Source: a virus
DNA: 26,462 bases
Reading direction: 5' to 3' (one strand)
Virus record (IMG/VR): IMGVR_UViG_3300045049_000204
Location: 1 to 26,462 of that record
Below are positions 11,643 through 17,654 of the stretch, piece by piece. Made by a program: the position numbers and the translations under genes. The notes beneath the pieces were generated by a model that searched no databases, was not told the DNA's origin, and saw only the letters and a program-made list of their open reading frames with translations. The stretch's first letter is position 1, and the number at the start of each line of letters is the position of its first letter.

Positions 11643-11895
11643 CCTTCGGCCCTGGCTATCTCAGCAAAAAGACCGCACCGACTGGATCGGGAAACTCGCG
11701 CGCGCCGCGTCGGCCGATCGGCGGTTTCCCTGGGCGGGGACGCCGGGCGCAATCTACCTCCACGTCAGCCGGCACATGGGCGGAGACGACGGGACTTGGC
11801 TCCAGGCCGTCCTTGCCGCCATTGAGGAGTGGAACGGGGGACCGTACAATCTGCGGGAGGATCCGGGATTCGGCCGCGAGCAACGACGAGGGTAG
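11639..11895 (+). pseudogene. YozE/SAM-like small protein, frameshifted near its start
   Basis: The downstream frame encodes RPWLSQQKDRTDWIGKLARA… to YNLREDPGFGREQRRG. The WLxxQxxRxDxIGxLAR pattern is that of the YozE_SAM_like fold (UPF0346 type). That frame (ending TGA 11893-11895... with its stop just after RRG) has no usable ATG, GTG or TTG near the domain start. The only well-placed start, ATG 11639 (ATGA overlap with the upstream gene), is in another frame. Adding one C near 11646-11648 would give MTFRPWLSQQKDRTDWIG, a natural family start, so a one-base deletion or sequencing error is likely. The alternative is a -1 frameshift at C-AAA-AAG (11665-11671). The domain is otherwise intact, so the gene may still be expressed. 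Confidence 0.5.
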
Positions 11896-11905
11896 CCGAA
11901 TCGTC

Positions 11906-11927
11906 CGGCCTGTGATCGAACAGGCCG
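11906..11927. promoter_or_regulatory. Perfect hairpin just before the SRAP start codon
   Basis: CGGCCTGT (11906-11913) and ACAGGCCG (11920-11927) pair perfectly across a GATCGA loop, ending one base before ATG 11929. It could be an operator, or an RNA hairpin that hides the ribosome site. No ribosome site is visible between the stem and the ATG, and no T-run follows, so termination is unlikely. Confidence 0.5.
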
Positions 11928-11928
11928 C

Positions 11929-12573
11929 ATGTGCAACCGAGCCCGCGGCAGATTCGAACCCGAGACCCTGCGAGAGAAGTTTGGCGCCACCTGGGGGCCG
12001 TCTGGTCGCTGGAACACGCCGACAGTCGAATTAGTCCCGCGCAAGGCCGCGCCGGTCATCCGCTCAGCCGAGGCCCAGCGCATAATCGACCTGATGCAAT
12101 GGGACGTGCTCGGCGGGAAGGGCAAGTGGCCCATGACCAACGTCCGCCAACTCCACCTGCCTCAATGGCGCAAGCTGGCGGAGAAGCCGGAAAACCGCTG
12201 CCTTGTCCCGCTCACCGAATTTTGTGAATGGACGCCGGAGCCGATCGACCTGGGCGACGGCAAGAAGCCCGTGCGCGGCGAGATGTGGTTCCAGGTGAAG
12301 GACCAGCCCATCTTCGCGGTTGCGGGCTTCTGGCAGCCGCTGGAGCACGATCAACGTGGCTTCACGATGGTGACGTGCGATCCGAACGAGCTCGTCGCGC
12401 CGATCCATCCCAAGGCGATGATTACGATCCTGTCCGAGGCGGACTGGGAGACGTGGCTGCATGGCAGCTATGACCAGGTCGTGGCGCTGCAGCGGCCCTA
12501 TCCGGCCGACCTGATGACCGTGCGCGGGCCGGAATTCCCGACCAGGCAGAAGAAGGAGCCGACGCTGCTATGA
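11929..12573 (+). CDS. SRAP/HMCES-type protein (SOS response-associated peptidase)
   Basis: A 214-residue protein of the YedK/HMCES family, which protects abasic sites in single-stranded DNA by forming a DNA-protein thiazolidine crosslink through Cys2 after removal of Met1. Visible residues are the Met-Cys-Asn start, Asn71 in MTNVRQL, Glu100 in LTEFCEW, and His160 in APIHPKAMITIL. They match the active-site set known for YedK (Cys2, Asn, Glu, His). The length is usual. The start ATG 11929 is fixed by the required Cys2. A perfect hairpin precedes it. The following gene overlaps by ATGA. In a phage it may shield abasic DNA during replication or recombination. The family call is firm; the phage role is inferred. 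Confidence 0.92.
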   Translation: MCNRARGRFEPETLREKFGATWGPSGRWNTPTVELVPRKAAPVIRSAEAQRIIDLMQWDVLGGKGKWPMTNVRQLHLPQWRKLAEKPENRCLVPLTEFCEWTPEPIDLGDGKKPVRGEMWFQVKDQPIFAVAGFWQPLEHDQRGFTMVTCDPNELVAPIHPKAMITILSEADWETWLHGSYDQVVALQRPYPADLMTVRGPEFPTRQKKEPTLL

Positions 12574-12893
12574 GGCTCGATCGCGATCGGCTGGCCGAAC
12601 TCGACCCGGTGCAGGCGAATGTGATGGTGATCGTCCAGGCCCTGCTCGAACACCAACGCACGCCGGGCGAGGCGGTGCCCACGCTCGAGCCCGGACTCTC
12701 CGCCGAGGCCTGTATCGTCGCCGCCGCAGCGCTGATCGAGGTCGGATTTCAGGAAGGCGTTGAGGAGCGGGCTGCCCAGCGCGCCGAGAAGATGATCGGC
12801 TATGTTCGCCGGTTCCGGGAAGAGCGGAGCGCGACCGGCCTCAACGCGCTGGAGCAGCTAGGCGCGATCGTCACCTCGCATCGCGTACAGTGA
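12570..12893 (+). CDS. Hypothetical helical protein, 107 residues
   Basis: Starts at ATG 12570 overlapping the SRAP stop and probably co-translated with it. The product is entirely helical: MRLDRDRLAELDPVQANVMV, a central EACIVAAAALIEVGFQEGVE helix and a basic C-terminal helix KMIGYVRRFREERS. It contains no catalytic motif. Its coupling to the SRAP gene may indicate a shared role in DNA damage tolerance, but nothing in the sequence shows this. Confidence 0.6.
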   Translation: MRLDRDRLAELDPVQANVMVIVQALLEHQRTPGEAVPTLEPGLSAEACIVAAAALIEVGFQEGVEERAAQRAEKMIGYVRRFREERSATGLNALEQLGAIVTSHRVQ

Positions 12894-12896
12894 TGC

Positions 12897-12925
12897 TTGA
12901 CTCCATGAGAACAGAGTAGGAACAA
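12897..12925 (+). promoter_or_regulatory. LexA-type operator/promoter (GAAC-N7-GAAC)
   Basis: GAAC (12909-12912) and GAAC (12920-12923) are separated by exactly seven bases. This is the direct-repeat LexA box of alphaproteobacteria (GTTC-N7-GTTC on the other strand). A -35-like TTGACT (12897-12902) stands 17 bases before the hexamer GAACAA (12920-12925), so the box would overlap the promoter core and block it when LexA is bound. The -10 element itself is poor. It sits in the only gap ahead of the two genes at 12949 and 13300. Confidence 0.6.
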
Positions 12926-12948
12926 ACGCAACCTCTCAGGAGGTCGCT

Positions 12949-13293
12949 ATGTCCGAGTCGTCCAACGTCACGTCGATCTTTTCGCAAGTCTTTAATCCGG
13001 AAAACCCGGACCACGTCATGGCCGACGTTGCGGCATACCTCCGGCCCGACCTGCCCCCGAACAAGCGCCCCGCCAGCTATGGCTATCGCCTGGGTGACCG
13101 GCAGATCAGCGTCCGCGTGTCCCGCGAGGCGCTGGTCCTGATCGCCGGGTCGGACGATCTATCGACGCCTCAGATCATCGAACGCTTCAACGGCGTCATT
13201 GACCGCCAGATCGCGCAGATGATGACATGGAAGCCGAAGCCGATCGATGGTCGGTGGACGCTTGAGGCAGATGATGTCGTGCCGATCCTTTGA
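12949..13293 (+). CDS. Hypothetical protein, possibly SOS-controlled, DUF1488-like outline
   Basis: A 114-residue product from ATG 12949 with an excellent CAGGAGG site (12936-12942). The C-terminal half (ISVRVSREALVLIAGSDDLS, IERFNGVIDRQIAQMM) recalls the DUF1488 outline of a beta-strand ending in 'SREAL', then helices with a final RxIxxxA. That likeness is weak. The LexA-type box 26-40 bases upstream suggests induction on DNA damage, separately from the rest of the operon. In temperate phages such single SOS-controlled genes often act in induction (for example antirepressors), but nothing here proves that. Confidence 0.62.
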   Translation: MSESSNVTSIFSQVFNPENPDHVMADVAAYLRPDLPPNKRPASYGYRLGDRQISVRVSREALVLIAGSDDLSTPQIIERFNGVIDRQIAQMMTWKPKPIDGRWTLEADDVVPIL

Positions 13294-13299
13294 CGGAGC

Positions 13300-13707
13300 A
13301 TGGCTAAAAGCCCGCCGGGCAGCATACCGCCTTGGGCGAGCGACGTCCGGTCGATGCTCGCCGCCTATGAGAACCGGAAGCTGACGATCCACGTCCGCTG
13401 CCTGAAATGCCGCGCCACCCGCGTCCTGAACTATCGCGATCTGGAGCGCATCGCCGATGCCAAGGGCATGGCGTACAGCCTCTACAATAAGCGAACGCGC
13501 TGCCGCCTGACCACCGGATGCGAAGGCTGGAACGTGTTCGGCTATTGCGAGGGCCTATGGGTCTACCACCTCTATGACGAGCGGCAGGAGGATCGCTGGG
13601 CCGAGCGAGACCGGATCATGCAGGAGCGGGCCCGGGAGTTCGTCATGCGCGAGCTGAAGGATGCCAAGTTCGCGCGCGAGAGGAAGAAGGCGATGACGCG
13701 GCATTAG
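13300..13707 (+). CDS. Zinc-ribbon-like hypothetical protein
   Basis: A 135-residue protein that starts at ATG 13300, six bases after the previous stop, with ACGGAGC as ribosome site. A probable zinc site is formed by CLKC (residues about 34-37, VRCLKCRATRVLNYRDLERI) and two later Cys residues in TRCRLTTGCEGWNVFGYC. The last 50 residues are a long charged helix (DERQEDRWAERDRIMQERAR…). The zinc part suggests nucleic-acid binding. It shares the putative LexA-controlled promoter with its neighbour. Its TAG stop overlaps the convergent spanin gene's stop in TTAG. Confidence 0.68.
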   Translation: MAKSPPGSIPPWASDVRSMLAAYENRKLTIHVRCLKCRATRVLNYRDLERIADAKGMAYSLYNKRTRCRLTTGCEGWNVFGYCEGLWVYHLYDERQEDRWAERDRIMQERAREFVMRELKDAKFARERKKAMTRH

Positions 13708-14051
13708 TGCCGCCCGGGCACCTCCGGTGTCGCCGCGGCACTTTGCAGCAGTGGATCCGCGACATCCGCATAGCCGATCATTTCGAGCAGGCGCGCGGTG
13801 GCGAGATCGAGCGCCTGGCGCGCATCGGCCGGGCGGGTGCCGAGGCAGGCTGTCAGCGTTTCCTGCGGCGTCGGCTTTGACTTGCACGGCGGAATCGGGA
13901 CATCGCCGGCCTTCACCGCCGCGACCGGTCGATCGACATAAACGATCTCGTGCTGGATGTTGAGCGACGGCGCACCTTTATCGGTCGTGACGCAGCCGCC
14001 CTGAAGCATCAATACGAAGAACGGGAGCGGCACAAGGCGCTTCATTGCCAT
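13704..14051 (-). CDS. Rz1-like outer-membrane spanin lipoprotein
   Basis: A 115-residue small lipoprotein of the two-component spanin system that fuses inner and outer membranes at the last step of lysis. The N-terminus (MAMKRLVPLPFFVLMLQGGC) is a short signal sequence ending in a lipobox-like LQGGC, with the lipid-bearing Cys at residue 20 and Gln at -3 instead of the usual Leu. The rest is Pro- and Ala-rich with a C-terminal helix (ADARQALDLATARLLEMIGY). The gene overlaps the end of the Rz-like gene by ten bases in another frame, typical of spanin pairs. Met codons at 14051 and 14045 are both possible; AAAGGG is close to both. Its stop overlaps the convergent plus-strand gene. Confidence 0.72.
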   Translation of the reverse strand: MAMKRLVPLPFFVLMLQGGCVTTDKGAPSLNIQHEIVYVDRPVAAVKAGDVPIPPCKSKPTPQETLTACLGTRPADARQALDLATARLLEMIGYADVADPLLQSAAATPEVPGRH

Positions 14052-14518
14052 AGCCCTTTCGTGGTCTCTGACGGTTCGCAGGGCGCCCCGGACAAAGGTT
14101 TCGCCGCCGACGCGCGCAGGGCCGCGATTGCCGTCTGCCGCTGGGCCGCGAGCCTATGGGCCTCCGCGATCAGCTGCTGAGCCTTGGCAAGCTTCGCCGC
14201 CTCCGTCGCCGCCAGATCATGGATGGACTTGCTTTGGACGCGCAGGGCGTTGTCGGCACCCTGGAGGCTCGCCAGCGCGACTTGCTCGGCGTGGAGCGCC
14301 CGATCCAGTTGTGGCTGGAAATGGGCATAGTCTACCGCCTTCTGGCGAGATTCTGCCCAGGGCGCGCGCCAGATGAGGATGGCGAGGATAAGGATTGCGA
14401 TGCCGCCGAGAATGTACGGCACAAGCGGCTTCAGGCGCTCGACAATTCCGATCACCTCACCAGATCCCGGCACTGCGATGTCAGCCACGCGCCGGAACAG
14501 GAATCCGCCTAGGCTCAT
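14042..14518 (-). CDS. Rz-like inner-membrane spanin
   Basis: A 158-residue protein with one transmembrane helix at about residues 31-50 (LVPYILGGIAILILAILIWR). A long Ala/Gln/Leu-rich coiled coil follows (residues about 58-140), containing HAEQVALASLQGADNALRVQ and EAAKLAKAQQLIAEAHRLAA. This is the layout of i-spanins, which span the periplasm to meet the lipoprotein partner. The N-terminal 30 residues (MSLGGFLFRRVADIAVPGSG) are longer than in lambda Rz. The start ATG 14518 overlaps the previous stop by ATGA. Function in lysis is inferred from topology and from the downstream Rz1-like gene. Confidence 0.72.
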   Translation of the reverse strand: MSLGGFLFRRVADIAVPGSGEVIGIVERLKPLVPYILGGIAILILAILIWRAPWAESRQKAVDYAHFQPQLDRALHAEQVALASLQGADNALRVQSKSIHDLAATEAAKLAKAQQLIAEAHRLAAQRQTAIAALRASAAKPLSGAPCEPSETTKGLWQ

Positions 14519-14865
14519 GGTTCGGCCCCCGGCTTCGGCGCCTCGTCATCGTCGCCGCCACTGCTGTTGCCCTCGAAGCCGGCCGCGCTGGCCTTGAACG
14601 ACCATGATCGCTTGCCCAGCACATAGCCGAGGCTGGTCAGGCCGACGAAGATCAGGCCGAGGCAGCCATAGAGGCCATAAGCGATCGGCCACGGGCTTTG
14701 CGATTTCTGCGCCGTCAGTTCGGCCAGGCGCCAGGCAAAGACGATGCAGGTGAGCGTGAGCCCGACCAGCGCTAGGAGGGCCGCCAGCATGCGCAGATCG
14801 CGCTTCCTGGCCTGCTCCTCAGTCAGGATCGCATCGCTCGCGGGTAGGATGACAGGATTAGCCAA
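14515..14865 (-). CDS. Two-helix membrane protein, candidate holin or lysis regulator
   Basis: A 116-residue protein starting at TTG 14865. That start is favoured by GGGAGG (minus strand, about 14872-14877) seven bases upstream and by overlap with the previous gene; no ATG is available before the first membrane helix. Helices lie at about residues 27-47 (LAALLALVGLTLTCIVFAWR) and 63-85 (YGLYGCLGLIFVGLTSLGYV). The C-terminus is acidic and Gly/Ser-rich (EGNSSGGDDDEAPKPGAEP). Two helices with charged tails between endolysin and spanins suggest a holin or antiholin. Which of this and the 67-residue neighbour is the holin cannot be told. Confidence 0.62.
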   Translation of the reverse strand: MANPVILPASDAILTEEQARKRDLRMLAALLALVGLTLTCIVFAWRLAELTAQKSQSPWPIAYGLYGCLGLIFVGLTSLGYVLGKRSWSFKASAAGFEGNSSGGDDDEAPKPGAEP

Positions 14866-15061
14866 GGATCGCCTCCCAGAGCAGCTTCAGCAGCCAACAG
14901 ACCGCTATGACGTTGCCAACCAAGCCGGACGCGGCAGCAATCGCGCCACCGATCAGGATACGCGTGCTGGCTTGCGGCCCGGACCACGCCTGGCCGACGT
15001 AGAGGAAGCAGCCGCCGAACAGCAGCACGGTCGACACGACCGCGAGAATGAATAGGTGCAT
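14858..15061 (-). CDS. Small holin-like membrane protein
   Basis: A 67-residue protein with two hydrophobic helices: residues 3-23 (LFILAVVSTVLLFGGCFLYV) and about 36-60 (LIGGAIAAASGLVGNVIAVC). The loop between them is short (GQAWSGPQASTR) and the tail WEAILG is short. Size and topology match class II holins, which form the membrane lesion that lets endolysin reach the murein. The start ATG 15061 has GAGGAGG well placed, and the gene lies 10 bases after the endolysin stop. The adjacent 116-residue protein could be its partner. Confidence 0.65.
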   Translation of the reverse strand: MHLFILAVVSTVLLFGGCFLYVGQAWSGPQASTRILIGGAIAAASGLVGNVIAVCWLLKLLWEAILG

Positions 15062-15071
15062 GGGCGCCTCC

Positions 15072-15551
15072 TCAGGCGTGGTCGTATTGAGTGAGACTGC
15101 GCCCTCGGATGATCGAGTGCAGCGTGTCGGCGTAATTCGAGGCGGTGGCGTAGTGGGGCGCCATCAGGTCCACGAAGCGGCCGACGTCGGGCAGAGCAGC
15201 GCGCGCGGTGGCATAGACCGGCGCGGTGGCCAGCAGCTTGGCGTGGGCGTCGAAGAAGGCGTCCGGGCCGGGATAGTCCTTGAACCATCGCTGGCATTTG
15301 ACCATCTCGCCGCGCACTTCCTCGTGCGTCCAGCAGAGGGTAGCTGGCTCGAGCGGCGTTCCCGGCTTGTACGGAAACACGGCGCCCTTCACCTTCGCCG
15401 TGATCCCGCCATAGTTGAATTTGCCGGTCTCGTGGGCGCCCCAGCCGCTTTCCACCGCCCATTGGGCAATGGTGACCGACGCCGGCACGCCCCACTTCTT
15501 CTGGCCGGCCTGCGCGGCCGCAATCACGGCCGCAGGGATCTGCGTCGTCAT
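15072..15551 (-). CDS. Glucosaminidase-type endolysin (FlgJ/GH73-like)
   Basis: A 159-residue protein whose core is a beta-N-acetylglucosaminidase domain of the FlgJ/GH73 type, which cuts the glycan strands of peptidoglycan. The catalytic Glu34 is in VTIAQWAVESGWGAHETGKF, followed by the conserved NYGGITAKVKG block and later AFFDAHAKLLAT, with NYADTLHSII near the C-terminus. There is no signal peptide or anchor helix, so release would depend on the holin. No binding domain is attached. The start ATG 15551 has GAGG six bases upstream. It heads the lysis cassette endolysin-membrane proteins-spanins. Confidence 0.85.
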   Translation of the reverse strand: MTTQIPAAVIAAAQAGQKKWGVPASVTIAQWAVESGWGAHETGKFNYGGITAKVKGAVFPYKPGTPLEPATLCWTHEEVRGEMVKCQRWFKDYPGPDAFFDAHAKLLATAPVYATARAALPDVGRFVDLMAPHYATASNYADTLHSIIRGRSLTQYDHA

Positions 15552-15622
15552 AGGAACCTCGTCGATGTGGGATCGTTTGGAGCCGGGACCGGAGACCCCC
15601 CCCGCTCACCGGTCAGGCTTCC

Positions 15623-15654
15623 ACGCCCCGCTAGGCTACGCGCTGGCGGGGCGT
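15623..15654. terminator. Strong GC hairpin between DUF5664 gene and endolysin
   Basis: ACGCCCCGC (15623-15631) and GCGGGGCGT (15646-15654) pair perfectly over a 14-base loop, just 3 bases beyond the DUF5664 stop. A run of eight C lies farther on (15596-15603). There is no T-run after the stem in the minus direction, so it may be a processing or partial-termination structure that separates the lysis genes from upstream genes. Confidence 0.4.
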
Positions 15655-15657
15655 TTG

Positions 15658-16038
15658 CTATTCGGCCAGCGTGAGCGGCTTGGTCAGACTGTCGTAGAGC
15701 GCCTGCATGTTCACCGGCGGTGGCCGGTCATCGTTCAGCGAGCCATGCGCCTCGGCATCGAGCAGGATGGCGAGGCAGGCGCGAGCGTGAGCCAGATGAT
15801 GCACGCCGCTGTCCTGCGCCGCCGTCTCGCCGTTCAGCCATGCCTCAAGGTGGCGCATTGCCGCGCTGACATAGACGGTCGAGCTGACGTTCTTCTCGCG
15901 CCAGTTGTAGGGGCCATACTTCGCCGCGCCGTCGCGGAAAGCGCAGGCCTCATGTGCGAGCGCCGTGCCCGGTATCAGGTGCAGCGGTGGCTTGGTCACG
16001 CCGAAGCGCGTCTTGGGATTGTCGTCGGGCAGGTCCAT
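15658..16038 (-). CDS. DUF5664 protein (dATP/dGTP diphosphohydrolase-like, MazG fold)
   Basis: A 126-residue protein with the DUF5664 signature: HEACAFRDGAAKYGPYNWRE, then VSAAMRHLEAWLNGE, DSGVHHLAHARACLAILLDA, and NDDRPP. Pfam names this domain the N-terminal part of a dATP/dGTP diphosphohydrolase because a relative, MazZ, works with PurZ in phages that replace adenine by 2-aminoadenine. The His/Glu-rich helices fit a MazG-type nucleotide pyrophosphohydrolase. The start is ATG 16038, overlapping the upstream gene's TAA as TAATG. No PurZ-like gene is in the window, so here it may only balance or degrade dNTPs. The placement in the late operon is unexpected for a nucleotide enzyme. Confidence 0.8.
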   Translation of the reverse strand: MDLPDDNPKTRFGVTKPPLHLIPGTALAHEACAFRDGAAKYGPYNWREKNVSSTVYVSAAMRHLEAWLNGETAAQDSGVHHLAHARACLAILLDAEAHGSLNDDRPPPVNMQALYDSLTKPLTLAE

Positions 16039-16301
16039 TACCGGCCTTTCATGAAGAAGCGGCGGTGAAACCACATGGCCGCAGTGATCGCGCAGGAGCC
16101 GGAGAGGCCGTATGTCGCATATTCCGCGAGCCCCGCGCCGGGCGCGACGATGCGCGACCACAGCATTCCCTGGCTGATCGCGATCGAGAAGGAGCAGCCG
16201 GCCGCCATGGCGAAGTTGCCGTGGTTCACCGATCGGGACTGGAATCCGAGGAGGAAGACGGACGCGAAGCCGCAGCCGAAGATGGCGAGGAAGTGTGTCA
16301 T
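16038..16301 (-). CDS. Small phage membrane protein, 87 residues
   Basis: Hydrophobic throughout, with likely helices at residues about 3-20 (HFLAIFGCGFASVFLLGFQS), 30-50 (FAMAAGCSFSIAISQGMLWS) and 58-78 (AEYATYGLSGSCAITAAMWF), ending in a basic tail (HRRFFMKGR). The QSRSVNHGNFAMA loop recalls a recurrent family of small phage membrane proteins whose role is unknown. Its stop overlaps the DUF5664 start, and its start overlaps the phosphoesterase stop by four bases. A superinfection-exclusion or membrane-stress role is speculation. Confidence 0.6.
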   Translation of the reverse strand: MTHFLAIFGCGFASVFLLGFQSRSVNHGNFAMAAGCSFSIAISQGMLWSRIVAPGAGLAEYATYGLSGSCAITAAMWFHRRFFMKGR

Positions 16302-17617
16302 GCCGCCCTCGCCAATTCTTCCGTGAAATGCAGCGTCGTCACCATCGCGCCGTTGACGTGGTAGCTGTGCCCGAGCAGTTCCCGTGCCGCCGCCAGCCCC
16401 TTGTCCGCCGCCCAGGCATTCCGGGCAGCCAGCGTCGGGTGCTGCAGCACCATCATGCCGCGCAGTTCCTTGCCCTGGTGGATGATGAAATGCTTATGGT
16501 GGAGGTGCCCGGTGTGGCAGACCCGATAGGTCGCCTGACCCCACATCTCCGCAAAGTCCGCGGCGAATACGCCGGGTAGTTCGTTCAGCCCCACCTTGTC
16601 GCCGTGGTGGCTGGAAATCATCGTCTTGCCGAACAGCATCCCCCAATAAGGGCGAATCGATTGCTCGACGAGCACCCGCGGCTCGTCCTGGAAGATGCGA
16701 GAGAAGAGTTTGCGCATCCACCACGCCGACAGCGGGTCGTGATTGCCTGGCTTGATGACGAGGCGGACGTTCCGATACCGCTTGAGCCCATGAAGGACTG
16801 CGGCTTCGATGACGTCCGCTCCGACGTCCGCGATCTTGGGAAATCGGCCATCGACGTCCAGCAGGTGCTTCGATGCCGGCGTGAGCGGCGCGTAGCCATC
16901 GGAATCGAGGAAGTCGCCGAGCACCATCAGCAGCAAGTCTTGCGCCGGCGGGAGGGCGTCCATGAGCCAGCAGGCGCCGTTGAGCAACGTCTCGCGGGCA
17001 ATGCGGAGGTCCCAATTACCGGACCCGGTTTCGGCGTGCCAGGCGTGGGCACCGACGTGGCCGTCCGCGATCGTGACCTGGTTGAGCATCTGCGCCGGGC
17101 CGAGTGTATCGGGTAGTGCGACTGGCGCGAGCGGCGCGATACCTTCGACGCGGCGATCCAGCAGTGTCAGCACCTCGTCGACACGCGAGGCATCGGCAGG
17201 GTTATATTGCTCCCAAGTCCGCTCGATACCGCTTCCGCCGCGCTGGACCGTAATGCGCCCGAGCAGATGGCCTTCGGGAATTTCAGGGATTGGCGCGTCG
17301 CCGTCTGGTAGTTGGCGCTCCCAATTGCGCTCGACGCCCTCCGGCCCGCGCTGCACCGTGACCTTGCCCATGTGGTAGCCAGGCGCGGTGCCGGAATCCC
17401 AATGGCCGGGCGCATAGCCCTGCTGCGCAGCCTTCTTCTTGACCGCTTTCAGCGTGGCATGGACCAGAGACTTGTCGACGCCAAGCACCGCCGCCGCTTT
17501 GCCGCCGCTTCCATGCTCCATGTAGGCGCGGAGGATCTCGGCTTGGCGCGGCGTGGCATAATTCAGCAGCTTGGGATCAATCTCGGTCAATCGGCCCTCC
17601 CGCCGCTGTTGAGCCAT
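16298..17617 (-). CDS. HTH-containing phage metallophosphoesterase with internal repeat
   Basis: A 439-residue protein. Residues 20-65 form a helix-turn-helix (ATPRQAEILRAYMEHGSGGK…LGVDKSLVHATL). Residues 84-100 and 120-136 are a tandem duplication (MGKVTVQRGPEGVERNWE; LGRITVQRGGSGIERTWE). Residues about 180-400 are a calcineurin-like phosphoesterase: ADGHVG (Asp185, His187), GDFLDSDG (Asp235), GNHD (Asn292, His293), SHHGD (His338) and GHLHHKH (His371, His373), all metal ligands present. The enzyme could cut phosphodiesters in DNA, RNA or cyclic nucleotides, and the HTH suggests DNA. Similar HTH-phosphoesterase genes are recurrent in tailed phages and are uncharacterised. The start ATG 17617 follows a 37-base gap. 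Confidence 0.85.
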   Translation of the reverse strand: MAQQRREGRLTEIDPKLLNYATPRQAEILRAYMEHGSGGKAAAVLGVDKSLVHATLKAVKKKAAQQGYAPGHWDSGTAPGYHMGKVTVQRGPEGVERNWERQLPDGDAPIPEIPEGHLLGRITVQRGGSGIERTWEQYNPADASRVDEVLTLLDRRVEGIAPLAPVALPDTLGPAQMLNQVTIADGHVGAHAWHAETGSGNWDLRIARETLLNGACWLMDALPPAQDLLLMVLGDFLDSDGYAPLTPASKHLLDVDGRFPKIADVGADVIEAAVLHGLKRYRNVRLVIKPGNHDPLSAWWMRKLFSRIFQDEPRVLVEQSIRPYWGMLFGKTMISSHHGDKVGLNELPGVFAADFAEMWGQATYRVCHTGHLHHKHFIIHQGKELRGMMVLQHPTLAARNAWAADKGLAAARELLGHSYHVNGAMVTTLHFTEELARAA

Positions 17618-17654
17618 GGTACGCGGACGCTACGGGGACGGATTCATTGGCGCG

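Noticed and set aside
11914-11923. A LexA box in front of the SRAP gene
   Set aside because: Only one GAAC is present (in GATCGAACAGG); no second GAAC or GTTC stands at the required seven-base spacing.
11639-12034. The 131-codon frame from ATG 11639 as a gene of its own
   Set aside because: After about 10 codons it is Ser/Arg/Gly-rich nonsense-like sequence and overlaps the SRAP start; the neighbouring frame holds the recognisable YozE-like domain.
16039-16161. Upstream extension of the DUF5664 gene to 16161
   Set aside because: The added Arg-rich residues are the shadow of the membrane protein gene; ATG 16038 overlaps the upstream stop and gives the family-like N-terminus.
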